A stretch of DNA of 64,000 nucleotides from Streptomyces blattellae (GTDB lineage Bacteria > Actinomycetota > Actinomycetes > Streptomycetales > Streptomycetaceae). This document shows positions 42,204 to 50,251 of the stretch, piece by piece. Location: the NCBI RefSeq assembly GCF_009709555.1, contig NZ_WJBG01000225.1, positions 102,407 through 166,406 on the forward strand, written 5' to 3'. A program made the translations under genes and the position numbers. The notes under the pieces are model-generated. The model did no database searches. It was not told the origin of the DNA and worked only from the letters and a program-made list of their open reading frames with translations. Numbering within the stretch: the first letter of the stretch is position 1; every line of letters begins with the position of its first letter.

Positions 42204-43175
42204 TCAGGGCATGGGGGCGACGATGCCGCGCGCGGTGCGGATCATTTCCGCGATCGTCGGCGGCAGGCGCTCCTGGTCGGGGTCGTGGTGTTTGCCCTCG
42301 CGGTGCCTGCGCAGGTTGTGGCCCATGATCGCGGCCATCTTCGTGCGTGCCAGAGCGCGGAACCAGTCGAGGGCGGGGGGTTCGGGGCGGCCGTCGAGGT
42401 AGGCGGCGAGCAGTTCCTCCTCGCCGGGCAGGCCGGGCACGGTCCGCCCGAGCCGGGGGAAGTTGCCGTGGTCGGCGAAGAGAAGGAACCAGGTGAGGTC
42501 GATACGGGGATCGCCGACGGCCCAGATCTCCCAGTCGACGACGGCGACCGGCCGCTCGCCCCGGCACAGCACGTTGGCGAGGCGGAAGTCGCCGTGGGTC
42601 AGCACGGGCGGGATGCGCGCCGGGACCCGGGAAGCCAGCGCGTCCAGCAACTCCTCGGACCCGGGCCGCAGTTCGACCGGAACGGCGCGCATGGTGCGGG
42701 TCCACCGCTCCAGCTCGCTCGCCGGGTCCAGCGGGGGCTCGGACGCCTCTGTCCTCGTGTCGTGCAGGTCTCGTAGCACGTCGGCCACGGCCAGCATGCG
42801 ACTCCGGCACAGCCCGGGATCGAGCCGGTGCTCGTCGAGGACCGGCTCGATCGCCTCGCCGTCCACGAACTCCATGGCGAACCAGGCCGGTGTCTGCTCG
42901 TCGACGGCGGCGACCCGGGGGACGGGCACGGCCGATCCGGCGAGCAGGCGCAGCATCCGGGCCTGGCGGAGCACGTCGTTGCGGCCGATGGGGCGCTGTC
43001 CGGGTGGCACCGCCTTCACGACGTACCGGGCCGTCGCCGAGGCGATGGTGTAGGTGAGTCCCGAGTGGCCGCCGGGCAGGGTGCGCAGGTCACCGAAGGG
43101 CTCGCCCGGATGCCGGCCGGCCAGGCGTGCGCGGACCCGTCCGGCGAGTTCGGTCACCTCGGTCGCGGTGGTCAA
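42204..43175 (-). CDS. APH-fold phosphotransferase, probable 4-hydroxyacyl-CoA kinase (ACAD10/11 and LvaA-like)
   Basis: 323 residues. The start is a TTG at 43175, in the TTGA overlap with the upstream stop, with GGGAGCC upstream; a GTG at 43157 is the alternative. Aminoglycoside-phosphotransferase fold: LPGGHSGLTYTI (nucleotide loop), Lys in YVVKAVPPGQRP, WFAMEFVDGEAI, Brenner motif LTHGDFRLANVL and metal Asp in VVDWEIWAVGDPRIDLTWFL. The PGGHSGLTY and GDFRLxN patterns fit the ACAD10/11 N-terminal domain. I infer phosphorylation of a 4-hydroxyacyl-CoA for the following ACAD, a split version of the human fusion. Confidence 0.85.
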   Translation of the reverse strand: MTTATEVTELAGRVRARLAGRHPGEPFGDLRTLPGGHSGLTYTIASATARYVVKAVPPGQRPIGRNDVLRQARMLRLLAGSAVPVPRVAAVDEQTPAWFAMEFVDGEAIEPVLDEHRLDPGLCRSRMLAVADVLRDLHDTRTEASEPPLDPASELERWTRTMRAVPVELRPGSEELLDALASRVPARIPPVLTHGDFRLANVLCRGERPVAVVDWEIWAVGDPRIDLTWFLLFADHGNFPRLGRTVPGLPGEEELLAAYLDGRPEPPALDWFRALARTKMAAIMGHNLRRHREGKHHDPDQERLPPTIAEMIRTARGIVAPMP

Positions 43176-44383
43176 CGCCCGGCTCCCTTCGGCTCCTTGG
43201 GCAGCCCCAGCACACGTTCGGCCAGGATGTTGCGCTGGATCTCGTCGCTGCCGCCGGCGATGCGGTAGCCGGGGGCGCCGAGCAGGTGCTCGGTCCAGGC
43301 GAAGGTGCCCCACTCCCCCGTGTCGGCGGCGAGGCGAGGCCCCAGCAGTTGCTGGACGAGGTCGGTGGTGGCGCGCATGGTGGCGGTGGCGTGGAGCTTG
43401 CCGACCGACGCCTCGGCTCCCGGTTCGCGACCGGCGACGAGTGCGGCGGTGACGCGGAGGCCGATGAGCCGCTGGACGAGGGCGCGCACGTAAAGGCCGG
43501 CGGCCTGCTGCCGTTCTCCGCCGGTGAGCGGCCGGGGCAGGTGCCGGGCGAGGTCCAGTGCGCGGTCGGCGTTGTCCAGGCCGAGCCCGCCGGAGTCGAG
43601 ACGCTCGGCGGCCAGCACGGTGAGGGTGACCCGCCAGCCCTCGCCGACGGGGCCGAGCCGGTCGGTGTCCGGCACGAACACCTCGTCCAGGTGGACCTCG
43701 TTGAAGCTGGAGCCGCCGGTCATCTGGCGGATGGGGCGCACGGTCACGCCGGGTGCGTCCATCCGCACCAGGAAGACCGTGATGCCCGCGTGCTTGGGCA
43801 CGTCCGGGTCGGTACGGCAGACGGTGACGCCCCAGGTGGCGACGCCGGCGCCGGACGTCCAGATCTTGTGGCCGCTGAGCACCCAGCCCGCCCCGTCCCG
43901 TACCGCCCGGGTGCGGACGGCCGCGAGGTCGGAGCCCGCCTCCGTCTCGGAGAAGAGCTGGCAGGCGAGTTCGTCGGTACGGAGCATGGGGCGCAGCCAG
44001 CGCCGCTTCTGCTCCTCGGTGCCCCAGACGCGGATCGCGGGAGCCACGAGTTGCTGGGTGACGGGGAAGATCTCGGTGCGCCGGGGCACGTCGAAGGCGG
44101 CTTCCTCCTCCCGGTACAACTGTTCGTAGTAGGCGGGCAGTTCGCGCCCCCCGTACTCCTTCGGCCAGCCGAGCGCGCCCCACCCCTGGTCGTGGCGGGT
44201 GCGTTCCCACTCCCGTGTCCGGTCGGTGTGCTCGCGCTCCTGTGCCTCGGTCCGGTTCTCGAAGACGGCCACCGAGTCGTCGCCGCTGCCCCATGCCCGG
44301 CGCGTGGGGCGGGCTTTCGCGACGCCGCTCAGCCAGCGCCGGGCCTCGGCGCGGAACTCCTCAGGGTCCGGGATGCCGCTCAT
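43172..44383 (-). CDS. Acyl-CoA dehydrogenase (FadE-like)
   Basis: 403 residues. ACAD motifs: LFSETEAGSDLAAVRTRAVR (flavin/substrate loop), VLSGHKIWTSGAGVATWGV, MTGGSSFNEVHLDEVFV and the C-terminal GAPGYRIAGGSDEIQRNILA. The GGSDEIQRNIxAERVLGLP ending is that of FadE proteins that form alpha2-beta2 complexes with a second, shorter ACAD in steroid and branched-chain breakdown. The usual catalytic Glu region (YRxxGG-DEI) is intact here. A candidate partner is the ACAD at 46717. Confidence 0.87.
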   Translation of the reverse strand: MSGIPDPEEFRAEARRWLSGVAKARPTRRAWGSGDDSVAVFENRTEAQEREHTDRTREWERTRHDQGWGALGWPKEYGGRELPAYYEQLYREEEAAFDVPRRTEIFPVTQQLVAPAIRVWGTEEQKRRWLRPMLRTDELACQLFSETEAGSDLAAVRTRAVRDGAGWVLSGHKIWTSGAGVATWGVTVCRTDPDVPKHAGITVFLVRMDAPGVTVRPIRQMTGGSSFNEVHLDEVFVPDTDRLGPVGEGWRVTLTVLAAERLDSGGLGLDNADRALDLARHLPRPLTGGERQQAAGLYVRALVQRLIGLRVTAALVAGREPGAEASVGKLHATATMRATTDLVQQLLGPRLAADTGEWGTFAWTEHLLGAPGYRIAGGSDEIQRNILAERVLGLPKEPKGAGR

Positions 44384-44393
44384 GGTCCTCCCT

Positions 44394-45542
44394 TCAGCGA
44401 GTCAGTACGGTGCAGGCGCTGACGCCCGGTGCTCCGTACACCTGGGTGAAGCCGGCCGCCGGGCCGCCCGGCACCTGCCGTTCGCCCGCTCTCCCCCGCA
44501 ACTGCTGGACGATCTCGTGGACTTGGCGCAGCCCGGAGGCACCGATGGGCTCGCCGTTGGCGATGCAGCCGCCGTCGGTGTTGACCGGCAGCGCTCCGCC
44601 GATCGCGGTGGAGCCGGAGGCCAGCAGCCGCTCCTGCTCGCCGTGCTCGCAGAACCCGCACTCGGCCAGGTGCATCACCTCGGCGCCGCTCTCGGTGTCC
44701 TGGAGCTGGCACACGTCGATGTCCCCCGGCCCCAGTCCCGCCTGCTCGAAGGCCAGTTGTGCCGCGTCGGTGCTGACACTGGCGGGAGTGCCGGGCGGTG
44801 CCCACGGGCTGAACACCTCGAAGGAACCGAACCTCCTGGTCCGTACGACGGCCGCCCGCAACGCGATCGGGCTGCCGCCCAGGTCACGCGCGACCGTCCG
44901 GTTGCAAAGGATCAGGGCGACCGCCCCCTGGCCGGGTGAGCAGAACATGTATCTGGTCAGTGGGTCGTTGACCATGTCGGACGCCAGGATCTCGGCCGCG
45001 TCGAGCGGCCCCCGGCGCCAGGCGTGCGGGGTGAGGCTTCCGTTGGCGTACGCCTTCTGCGCGACCAGCGCGAGGGTGCGGGCGCTGATGCCGTGGTCGT
45101 GCATGTACCGCTGGATCTTCATGGCGAAGAACTGGGTGGTCACCATGAGCCCGTCGCGGCCGTAGGCCTCGTCGAGCCCCCAGTCGGCCGGCCGTGGGTC
45201 GAAGGCGCCACGCGGATGCTTGTCGAAGCCGACGGCGAGGGCCACGTCGGCCGCGCCCGAGCGGATGGCGTTCACGGCCGAGACCAGCGCACTGCCGCCG
45301 GTCGCGCACCCATTGCGCACGTTGACGAACGGCACGCCGGTCAGGCCGAGTTCGGCCACCAGCGTGTCGGCGTTCCCGGCCGCGTCGCTGCCGCCGTACG
45401 CCGCCCGGACCCGTGACCAGGGCAGCCCGGCGTCGGCGAGGGCCGCGCGGACGGCCTGCTCGGCGAGCTGCCGGCCGGTCGCCTCCGTACGGGCGAAGGA
45501 CGTGATCCCGGCGCCGCAGACCAGTACCTCATCGGCGGTCAT
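44394..45542 (-). CDS. Thiolase-superfamily protein (lipid-transfer/Ltp2-like)
   Basis: 382 residues from ATG 45542, overlapping the DUF35 gene by 4 nt. Thiolase fold: AGITSFARTEATGRQLAEQA, nucleophile-position Cys in VRNGCATGGSALVSAVNAIR, IDVCQLQDTESGAEVMHLAE, and NTDGGCIANGEPIGASGLRQ in which the thiolase GHP motif is changed to GEP. The C-terminus is YGAPGVSACTVL. Loss of the GHP His and the DUF35 partner are features of Ltp2-type retro-aldolases of steroid side-chain degradation more than of true thiolases. I therefore suggest C-C cleavage of a tertiary beta-hydroxyacyl-CoA, with normal thiolysis as the alternative. Confidence 0.82.
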   Translation of the reverse strand: MTADEVLVCGAGITSFARTEATGRQLAEQAVRAALADAGLPWSRVRAAYGGSDAAGNADTLVAELGLTGVPFVNVRNGCATGGSALVSAVNAIRSGAADVALAVGFDKHPRGAFDPRPADWGLDEAYGRDGLMVTTQFFAMKIQRYMHDHGISARTLALVAQKAYANGSLTPHAWRRGPLDAAEILASDMVNDPLTRYMFCSPGQGAVALILCNRTVARDLGGSPIALRAAVVRTRRFGSFEVFSPWAPPGTPASVSTDAAQLAFEQAGLGPGDIDVCQLQDTESGAEVMHLAECGFCEHGEQERLLASGSTAIGGALPVNTDGGCIANGEPIGASGLRQVHEIVQQLRGRAGERQVPGGPAAGFTQVYGAPGVSACTVLTR

Positions 45543-45886
45543 ACGGTGACTCCCGACGCGGCGGCCCTGGGGACGCCGCCGGCTGCCGTGACCCGCAGCG
45601 GCATACCGATCGTGATCCGCTCGGGAGGTATGTCGAGCGCGGCCAGCACCCTGACTCCCTCGGGCAGTTCGACGTATCCGACGGCGAACGGCTCGAAGCC
45701 GGTGCCGGGGACGGCGTACGGCGGCGACTTGGGCGCGTACCGCTGGACGGTCCACGTCCACAGCGTGCCCGTCGCCGAGAGGGCGACCGGCTCGGCCGGG
45801 CCCCCGCAGCGCGGGCACACCGGCTCGGCCGGGTAGGCAGCCACCGCGCAGTCGGCGCACCGGGAGCCGCTCAGCGCCCCTTCCAC
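45539..45886 (-). CDS. Zn-ribbon OB-fold protein (DUF35), partner of the thiolase-like protein
   Basis: 115 residues from GTG 45886, which overlaps the upstream crotonase by 16 nt and has GGGAG ahead. N-terminal rubredoxin-like ribbon: RCADCAVAAYPAEPVCPRCG (two CxxC), then the OB fold with GTLWTWTVQRYAP, PFAVGYVELPEGVRVLAAL and MPLRVTAAGG. DUF35 proteins pair with thiolase-fold enzymes; in ChsH2/Ltp2 the DUF35 part is needed for aldolase stability. The 4-nt overlap with the thiolase-like gene supports a complex. Confidence 0.87.
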   Translation of the reverse strand: MEGALSGSRCADCAVAAYPAEPVCPRCGGPAEPVALSATGTLWTWTVQRYAPKSPPYAVPGTGFEPFAVGYVELPEGVRVLAALDIPPERITIGMPLRVTAAGGVPRAAASGVTV

Positions 45887-46659
45887 TGCGGCTCCCGCTT
45901 CTCCAGGAACGCCGCCACGCCCTCCGCCGCGTCCTCGGAGTTGAGCATCACGCCGACCGCGAGGTGCTCCATGACCATCAGGGACTGGGTGTCGGCGTCG
46001 AGGCTCCGGTCGATGGTCATCTTCGTGATCCACATCGTGAACGGGCTCTTGTCGGTGAGCTGTCCGGCGAACTCCTCGACCGTCGCGTCCAGCTTGTCCG
46101 CGGGCGCCGAGGAATTGATGAGGCCGAACTCGGCGGCCTCGACTCCGGTGAGCAGTTTGCCGGTGAGCATGAGTTCCTTGGTCTTGCGGACACCGATCAT
46201 CCGCGGCACCCGGTAGATGGGGCCCGCTCCGCCGAACAGCGCACGGCGGATGTGGAAGTCGCCGATCAGGGCGTCGTCCGCGGCGATCGCGAAGTCGCAG
46301 GAGATCATCAGCTCGAAGCCGCCCGCGGTGACGTGGCCTTCGAGTACGGCGATCGACGGGGTCTTCATCGAGTACAGCCGGTCACAGACCTTCGCCGACT
46401 TCACGGCGACGTCGATGGCGTTGGACCGTCCGACGAAGTCGGCCTGGAGGCTGTCCAGGTCGAAGCCGGAACAGAAGGTGTTGCCGCGCCCGCGCAGGAT
46501 CAGCACGCGCAGCTCCGGGTCCGCGTCGACCTCGGAGATGATCTCGTCGAGCCGGTCCAGGATGGGCACGGTCACGCAGTTCTTCTTGTGCGGCCGGTTG
46601 AGCCAGACCCGCGCCACATGCCCGTCCCGCTCGAACTGGATCTCGTCTTCGACTGCCAT
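45871..46659 (-). CDS. Enoyl-CoA hydratase/isomerase family protein, first gene of the large operon
   Basis: 262 residues from ATG 46659 with GGAGGAG upstream; a TTG four codons earlier is part of the ribosome site. Crotonase motifs: RGRGNTFCSGFDLDSL and GHVTAGGFELMISCDFAIAA, which keeps the first hydratase Glu (GGFEL). The second Glu position holds a different residue (HIRRALFGGAGPIYRVP). Probably hydrates an enoyl-CoA or isomerises a related substrate. Promoter C and its operator (46673-46688) lie 14 nt ahead. The operon runs nine genes to 38622. Confidence 0.88.
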   Translation of the reverse strand: MAVEDEIQFERDGHVARVWLNRPHKKNCVTVPILDRLDEIISEVDADPELRVLILRGRGNTFCSGFDLDSLQADFVGRSNAIDVAVKSAKVCDRLYSMKTPSIAVLEGHVTAGGFELMISCDFAIAADDALIGDFHIRRALFGGAGPIYRVPRMIGVRKTKELMLTGKLLTGVEAAEFGLINSSAPADKLDATVEEFAGQLTDKSPFTMWITKMTIDRSLDADTQSLMVMEHLAVGVMLNSEDAAEGVAAFLEKREPQWKGR

Positions 46660-46672
46660 GAGCTCCTCCAAC

Positions 46673-46720
46673 CTGAACTGAATTCAGTACGATTCTGGGG
46701 GCGGCAACGGCCCGTGTCAA
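46673..46720 (-). promoter_or_regulatory. Promoter with TetR-type operator site C
   Basis: On the minus strand TTGACA (46720-46715), 17-nt spacer and CAGAAT (46697-46692) form the promoter. The operator, read on the plus strand, is CTGAACTGAATTCAGT (46673-46688), the best-symmetric copy, with a 12-bp perfect core ACTGAATTCAGT at 46677-46688. It covers the start-site region. The -35 box overlaps the end of the upstream ACAD gene. Confidence 0.72.
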
Positions 46721-47856
46721 TGGTCCGTGGGACCGGCGGCCAGGCCGAGCAGTCCGGCCAGGCGCAACCGGTGGTCGTCGGCGGTGCCGAACAGGGCCTC
46801 GTCGCCCCGCGCACGGCGTACATAGAGATGGGCGGGATGCTCCCAGGTGAAGCCGATCCCGCCGTGGAGCTGGACGTATTCGGCGGTGGCCAGCCGGTAC
46901 GCACCCGTGCAGGCCACCGCCGCCGCACTCGCCGCCACCGGCACCCCGGCCGCCCGCGAGGAGACACAGGCGCTCGCGTACGCCGACGCCGACCGGGCGC
47001 CCTCGATCTCGACGAGCAGGTCGGCCAGCCGGTGCTTGACCGCCTGGAACGAGCCGATGGCCCGGCCGAACTGGGTTCGTTGCGACGCGTAGTCGAGCAC
47101 GGCGTCCAGGGCGTGCGCGCTGCCGCCGACATGCTCGGCGGCGAGCGCCACCCGTCCCGCGTCGACGACGGATTCGGCGATGCCCGACGCCTGTCCGGGC
47201 TCGCCGACCGGTTCGGCCGGCGCCCCCCGGAAGCGGACGAGTGCCTGACGGCGCGTGGCGTCGAGGACCCGGCGCGGTGTCCGGTCGCAGGTCGCGCCGT
47301 CCGGCTCGCAGCCGAACAACCGCTCCCCGTCCGCCGTTCGGGCGCGCACCAGCAGGAGATCGGCCCCCTCCCCGTCGGGCACGAAATCGGCCTCCCCGCG
47401 CAACACCCATCCGCCGGGGCCCCGCTCGGCCGTCAGGCCTGCCGGGTGCAGGAATCCGGCCACGGTGGCCGTGAGCGCGCCGGAGGCGAGTGGGGGCAGC
47501 CAGCGCGCGCAGGCCCGCCGGTCGCCGCTGCCGAGCAGGGCCTGTCCGGCGAGGACGACGGTGGACAGCAGCGGCACCGGGCTCAGCACGCGCCCGGTCT
47601 CCTCCAGGGCCACGGCGAGTTCGGTGAAGGTGCAACCGGCGCCACCGTACTCCTCGGGCACGGCGAGCCCGTGCACGCCGATCTCGCCCGCGAGCCGCTC
47701 CCACAGCACCCGGTCGTGACCGCGCGGGCTCTCCGTCTGTTTCCGCACCTCCTCCGGCCCGCAGGTCTCCGTGAGCAACTGCCGCAGGATCTGGCGTAGT
47801 TGGCGTCGTTCTTCGCTGTCCAGCAGCAGCGCCGGGTCGGCATCGAGCCGGAACAT
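46717..47856 (-). CDS. Acyl-CoA dehydrogenase (short FadE-like partner)
   Basis: 379 residues. IGVHGLAVPEEYGGAGCTFT near the N-terminus, GGWVLRGEADFVPDGEGADL, QRTQFGRAIGSFQAVKHRLA and LHGGIGFTWEHPAHLYVRRA. It lacks the C-terminal catalytic YRxxGG-DEI block, as expected of the beta-type subunits that pair with a full ACAD. The gene lies upstream of promoter C and follows the SDR at 47979. I infer an alpha2-beta2 pair with 43172-44383. Confidence 0.85.
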   Translation of the reverse strand: MFRLDADPALLLDSEERRQLRQILRQLLTETCGPEEVRKQTESPRGHDRVLWERLAGEIGVHGLAVPEEYGGAGCTFTELAVALEETGRVLSPVPLLSTVVLAGQALLGSGDRRACARWLPPLASGALTATVAGFLHPAGLTAERGPGGWVLRGEADFVPDGEGADLLLVRARTADGERLFGCEPDGATCDRTPRRVLDATRRQALVRFRGAPAEPVGEPGQASGIAESVVDAGRVALAAEHVGGSAHALDAVLDYASQRTQFGRAIGSFQAVKHRLADLLVEIEGARSASAYASACVSSRAAGVPVAASAAAVACTGAYRLATAEYVQLHGGIGFTWEHPAHLYVRRARGDEALFGTADDHRLRLAGLLGLAAGPTDH

Positions 47857-47978
47857 TCCAAGCCTCCCTAGGGCCGGTTCTCAGTTGCCCCGTCGTCCGC
47901 GCGGAGCGCGGGCGCAGCGGCGGTCGGTGCGGCGAGCGTGCGGGCCGGGCGCCGGGGCGCAGGCGGGGCAGCTCAGAG

Positions 47979-48773
47979 CTAGACCGTGAAGCGTCCACCG
48001 TTGGCCAGGAGGACCGCGCCGACGAGGTTCGCGGCCTGGTCGCTCGCCAGGAACAGGGCGATGTCGGCGATCTCCTCCGGTGTGGCGTACGGGCGTACCC
48101 GCGGATCGGCGAAGCCACGGCGCAGCGCCGCGGGGGTCCTGGCGGCCATGCCGGTCTCGGTGGGCCCCGGTGCCACGGTGTTGACGCGGACACCGAACGC
48201 GATCGCCTCCTTGGCGACGGACTGGCTCAGCGCGTGCGCGCCCGCCTTCGAGGCCGCGTAGTGCGGATAGCCGGCCTGAGTGTCGAAGGCCGACGAGGAA
48301 CCGATGGTGACGACGGCTCCGGACCGGCGCGGCGCCATGACCCGGAGAGCCGCGCGCAGCACATGGAAGGTGCCGTCGAGGTTGACCCGCACGACCCGCT
48401 CCCAGGCGCTGTCGTCGAGCCGCGCCGTCACCTCCGGTGGCCGGTCCGCGACCAGGGCCTCGGCGATCCACTCCTTGGCCGTGGGGTCGTCGACCCCGGC
48501 GGCGTGCACCACCACGTCGAGCCGCCCGTGCCGCCGTACGACGTCGGCGAAGGCCTGCTCGACCTGCGCGGGTTCGGCGACGTCGACGGTGAGCGGCTGC
48601 GCTCGCGCCAGCTCCTTCGCGACGGCCTCGGACGCCGGGCCGTCCACGTCCGCGAGGAACACCTCGGCGCCGTCCGCGGCGAGTCGCCGGGCGACCGCCG
48701 CGCCGATACCGGATCCCGCGCCGGTGACGAGCGCGACCCGTCCGTCGAAGCGTCCCGTGTGCCCACCGCCCAT
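47979..48773 (-). CDS. Short-chain dehydrogenase/reductase
   Basis: 264 residues. TGAGSGIGAAVARRLAADGA, FLADVDGPASEAVA (Asp, NAD-type), VVVHAAGVDDP with HAAG in place of the NNAG motif, IGSSSAFDTQAGYPHYAASK active site, VAPGPTETGMAAR. A central insertion (AKEWIAEALVADRPPEVTAR) makes the substrate loop longer than in the other SDRs here. It is divergent from the alcohol dehydrogenase at 48833 and shares operator D. The ACAD at 46717 follows on the same strand. Confidence 0.88.
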   Translation of the reverse strand: MGGGHTGRFDGRVALVTGAGSGIGAAVARRLAADGAEVFLADVDGPASEAVAKELARAQPLTVDVAEPAQVEQAFADVVRRHGRLDVVVHAAGVDDPTAKEWIAEALVADRPPEVTARLDDSAWERVVRVNLDGTFHVLRAALRVMAPRRSGAVVTIGSSSAFDTQAGYPHYAASKAGAHALSQSVAKEAIAFGVRVNTVAPGPTETGMAARTPAALRRGFADPRVRPYATPEEIADIALFLASDQAANLVGAVLLANGGRFTV

Positions 48774-48794
48774 GCGCGGTCACCGCCTCACCCA

Positions 48795-48823
48795 TTGACT
48801 GAACTGACTTCATTTTTGTTAAT
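48795..48823. promoter_or_regulatory. Divergent promoter with TetR-type operator site D
   Basis: The operator CTGAACTGACTTCATT (48799-48814) lies between TTGACT (48795-48800) and GTTAAT (48818-48823), a 17-nt spaced plus-strand promoter for the alcohol dehydrogenase. On the minus strand it sits 26 nt ahead of the SDR start, so one site can silence both genes. Confidence 0.7.
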
Positions 48824-48832
48824 GTCCCAGGT

Positions 48833-49906
48833 ATGTCAACAGGCGGAACGAGAGCGGTCCGGCTCACCCGCTGGGGCGGTCCACCGGACCTCACCGAGGT
48901 GCCCCCGCCCACTCCCACGGGCGAAGAGGTCCTGATCCGGGTGGAGGCGGCCGGCCTCTGCCGCTCGGACCTCCACGTCATCGACGCCCGGGCGGGCGAC
49001 CTCCCCTACCGGCTTCCGTTCACCCTCGGGCACGAGGTCGCGGGACGGGTGGCGCAGCGCGGTCCACGGGCCACGGGCCCCGCGGTCGGAGAGCGCGTGA
49101 TCGTGTACGGCCCTTGGGGGTGCGGGAGGTGTGCACGCTGCGCGGCCGGGGCGGAGAACTACTGCGACCGGCGCACGGCCCTGGACGCGGACCGCCGCGG
49201 AACCGGGGCGGGGCTCGGGCGTGACGGTGGAATGGCCGATCTGCTGCTCGTGCCGTCCGGGCGACTGCTGGTGCCGGCGGGCGACCTGACCGCGGTCCAG
49301 GCAGCACCTCTGTCCGACGCCGGGCTGACCGCTCACCACGCCGTGGCCGCGGTCCGGGGGGCGCTCGCCGCCGACGCGGAGGCGAGCGTGGTCGTGCTCG
49401 GCGTCGGCGGGCTGGGGCACCTGGCGGTCCAGATCCTGCGCGCCGTCACGGCCGTGCGGGTGCTCGCCGTGGACGTACGGCAGGAGGCGCTCGCCCTGGC
49501 CGACGCGTGCGGCGCGCACTTCGGTACGCTCCTGCGCCCCGACACCGCGGCGGTCCTGCGGGACCGGACCGGCGGCGTCGGGGCGGACGCCGTGCTCGAC
49601 TTCGTCGGCAGCCGGTCCAGCATGGAGCTGGCGGTGGCCGTGCTGCGAGCGGGCGGGGAGCTGTCCGTGGTGGGCAGCGGCGGTGGGGAACTGGCGGTCC
49701 GCAAGCCCGGCGCGCTCCCTCCTGGAACGCGGATCTCCCTGCCCTTCTGGGGGACCTTGCCCGAACTGGAAGCCGTCGTCGCGCTGGCGCTCAACGGCGC
49801 CTTGCGGGTGGACGTGGAGCAGTTCGCGCTGTCGGACGCGGCGGAGGCGATCACCAGGCTCCGCTCCGGCGAGGCACGGGGACGGGTGGTCCTGGTCCCC
49901 GACTGA
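48833..49906 (+). CDS. Zinc-dependent alcohol dehydrogenase (MDR family)
   Basis: 357 residues. Catalytic-zinc ligands: Cys in GLCRSDLHV, GHE in TLGHEVAGRV. Structural-zinc cysteines are in CGRCARCAAGAENYC. Rossmann loop VVLGVGGLGHLAVQIL. It should oxidise a primary or secondary alcohol with NAD(P). The start is close to the operator: promoter elements end 9 nt before the ATG, so the transcript may be nearly leaderless. It stands alone, with the repeat region and Liv operon downstream. Confidence 0.92.
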   Translation: MSTGGTRAVRLTRWGGPPDLTEVPPPTPTGEEVLIRVEAAGLCRSDLHVIDARAGDLPYRLPFTLGHEVAGRVAQRGPRATGPAVGERVIVYGPWGCGRCARCAAGAENYCDRRTALDADRRGTGAGLGRDGGMADLLLVPSGRLLVPAGDLTAVQAAPLSDAGLTAHHAVAAVRGALAADAEASVVVLGVGGLGHLAVQILRAVTAVRVLAVDVRQEALALADACGAHFGTLLRPDTAAVLRDRTGGVGADAVLDFVGSRSSMELAVAVLRAGGELSVVGSGGGELAVRKPGALPPGTRISLPFWGTLPELEAVVALALNGALRVDVEQFALSDAAEAITRLRSGEARGRVVLVPD

Positions 49907-49948
49907 TCCGGCCGGAACCCCTACCGCCGCGCCGCGTGCCGACTGCTC

Positions 49949-50100
49949 GGGACGGAGGCTCGGGCCGACCGCCGAGGACGGAGGGTCGGGTCGGCCGCCG
50001 AGGACGGAGGGTCGGGTCGGCCGCCGAGGACGGAGGGTCGGGCCGACCGCCGAGGACGGAGGGTCGGGTCGGCCGCCCGGCTCGGAGGGTCGGGTCGGCT
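49949..50100. repeat. 26-bp direct repeats ahead of the Liv operon
   Basis: The unit GAGGACGGAGGGTCGGGTCG with GCCGCC recurs with a 26-bp period at 49974, 50000, 50026 and 50052, and degenerate copies flank this core. The period is not a multiple of three and no gene covers it. It fills the 345-base gap between the alcohol dehydrogenase and promoter E. Function is unknown. Confidence 0.85.
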
Positions 50101-50128
50101 GCTCGGCGCGAAATCCGGTGCACGAGGC

Positions 50129-50175
50129 TTGCCCGCCCGGCTCCGGAGTGCCTAGCTTACTGAATTGAGTTCACT
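50129..50175 (+). promoter_or_regulatory. Promoter with TetR-type operator site E (Liv operon)
   Basis: TTGCCC (50129-50134), an 18-nt spacer and TAGCTT (50153-50158) are followed at once by the operator CTGAATTGAGTTCACT (50160-50175), on the expected start site. Same geometry as site A. Confidence 0.68.
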
Positions 50176-50251
50176 TTACCTCAACGGTTCGTGAGGTGGT
50201 CATGCTTCTCACACACGTGGCTCGATCGCGCTCCTCCACTGGGGAGGGACA

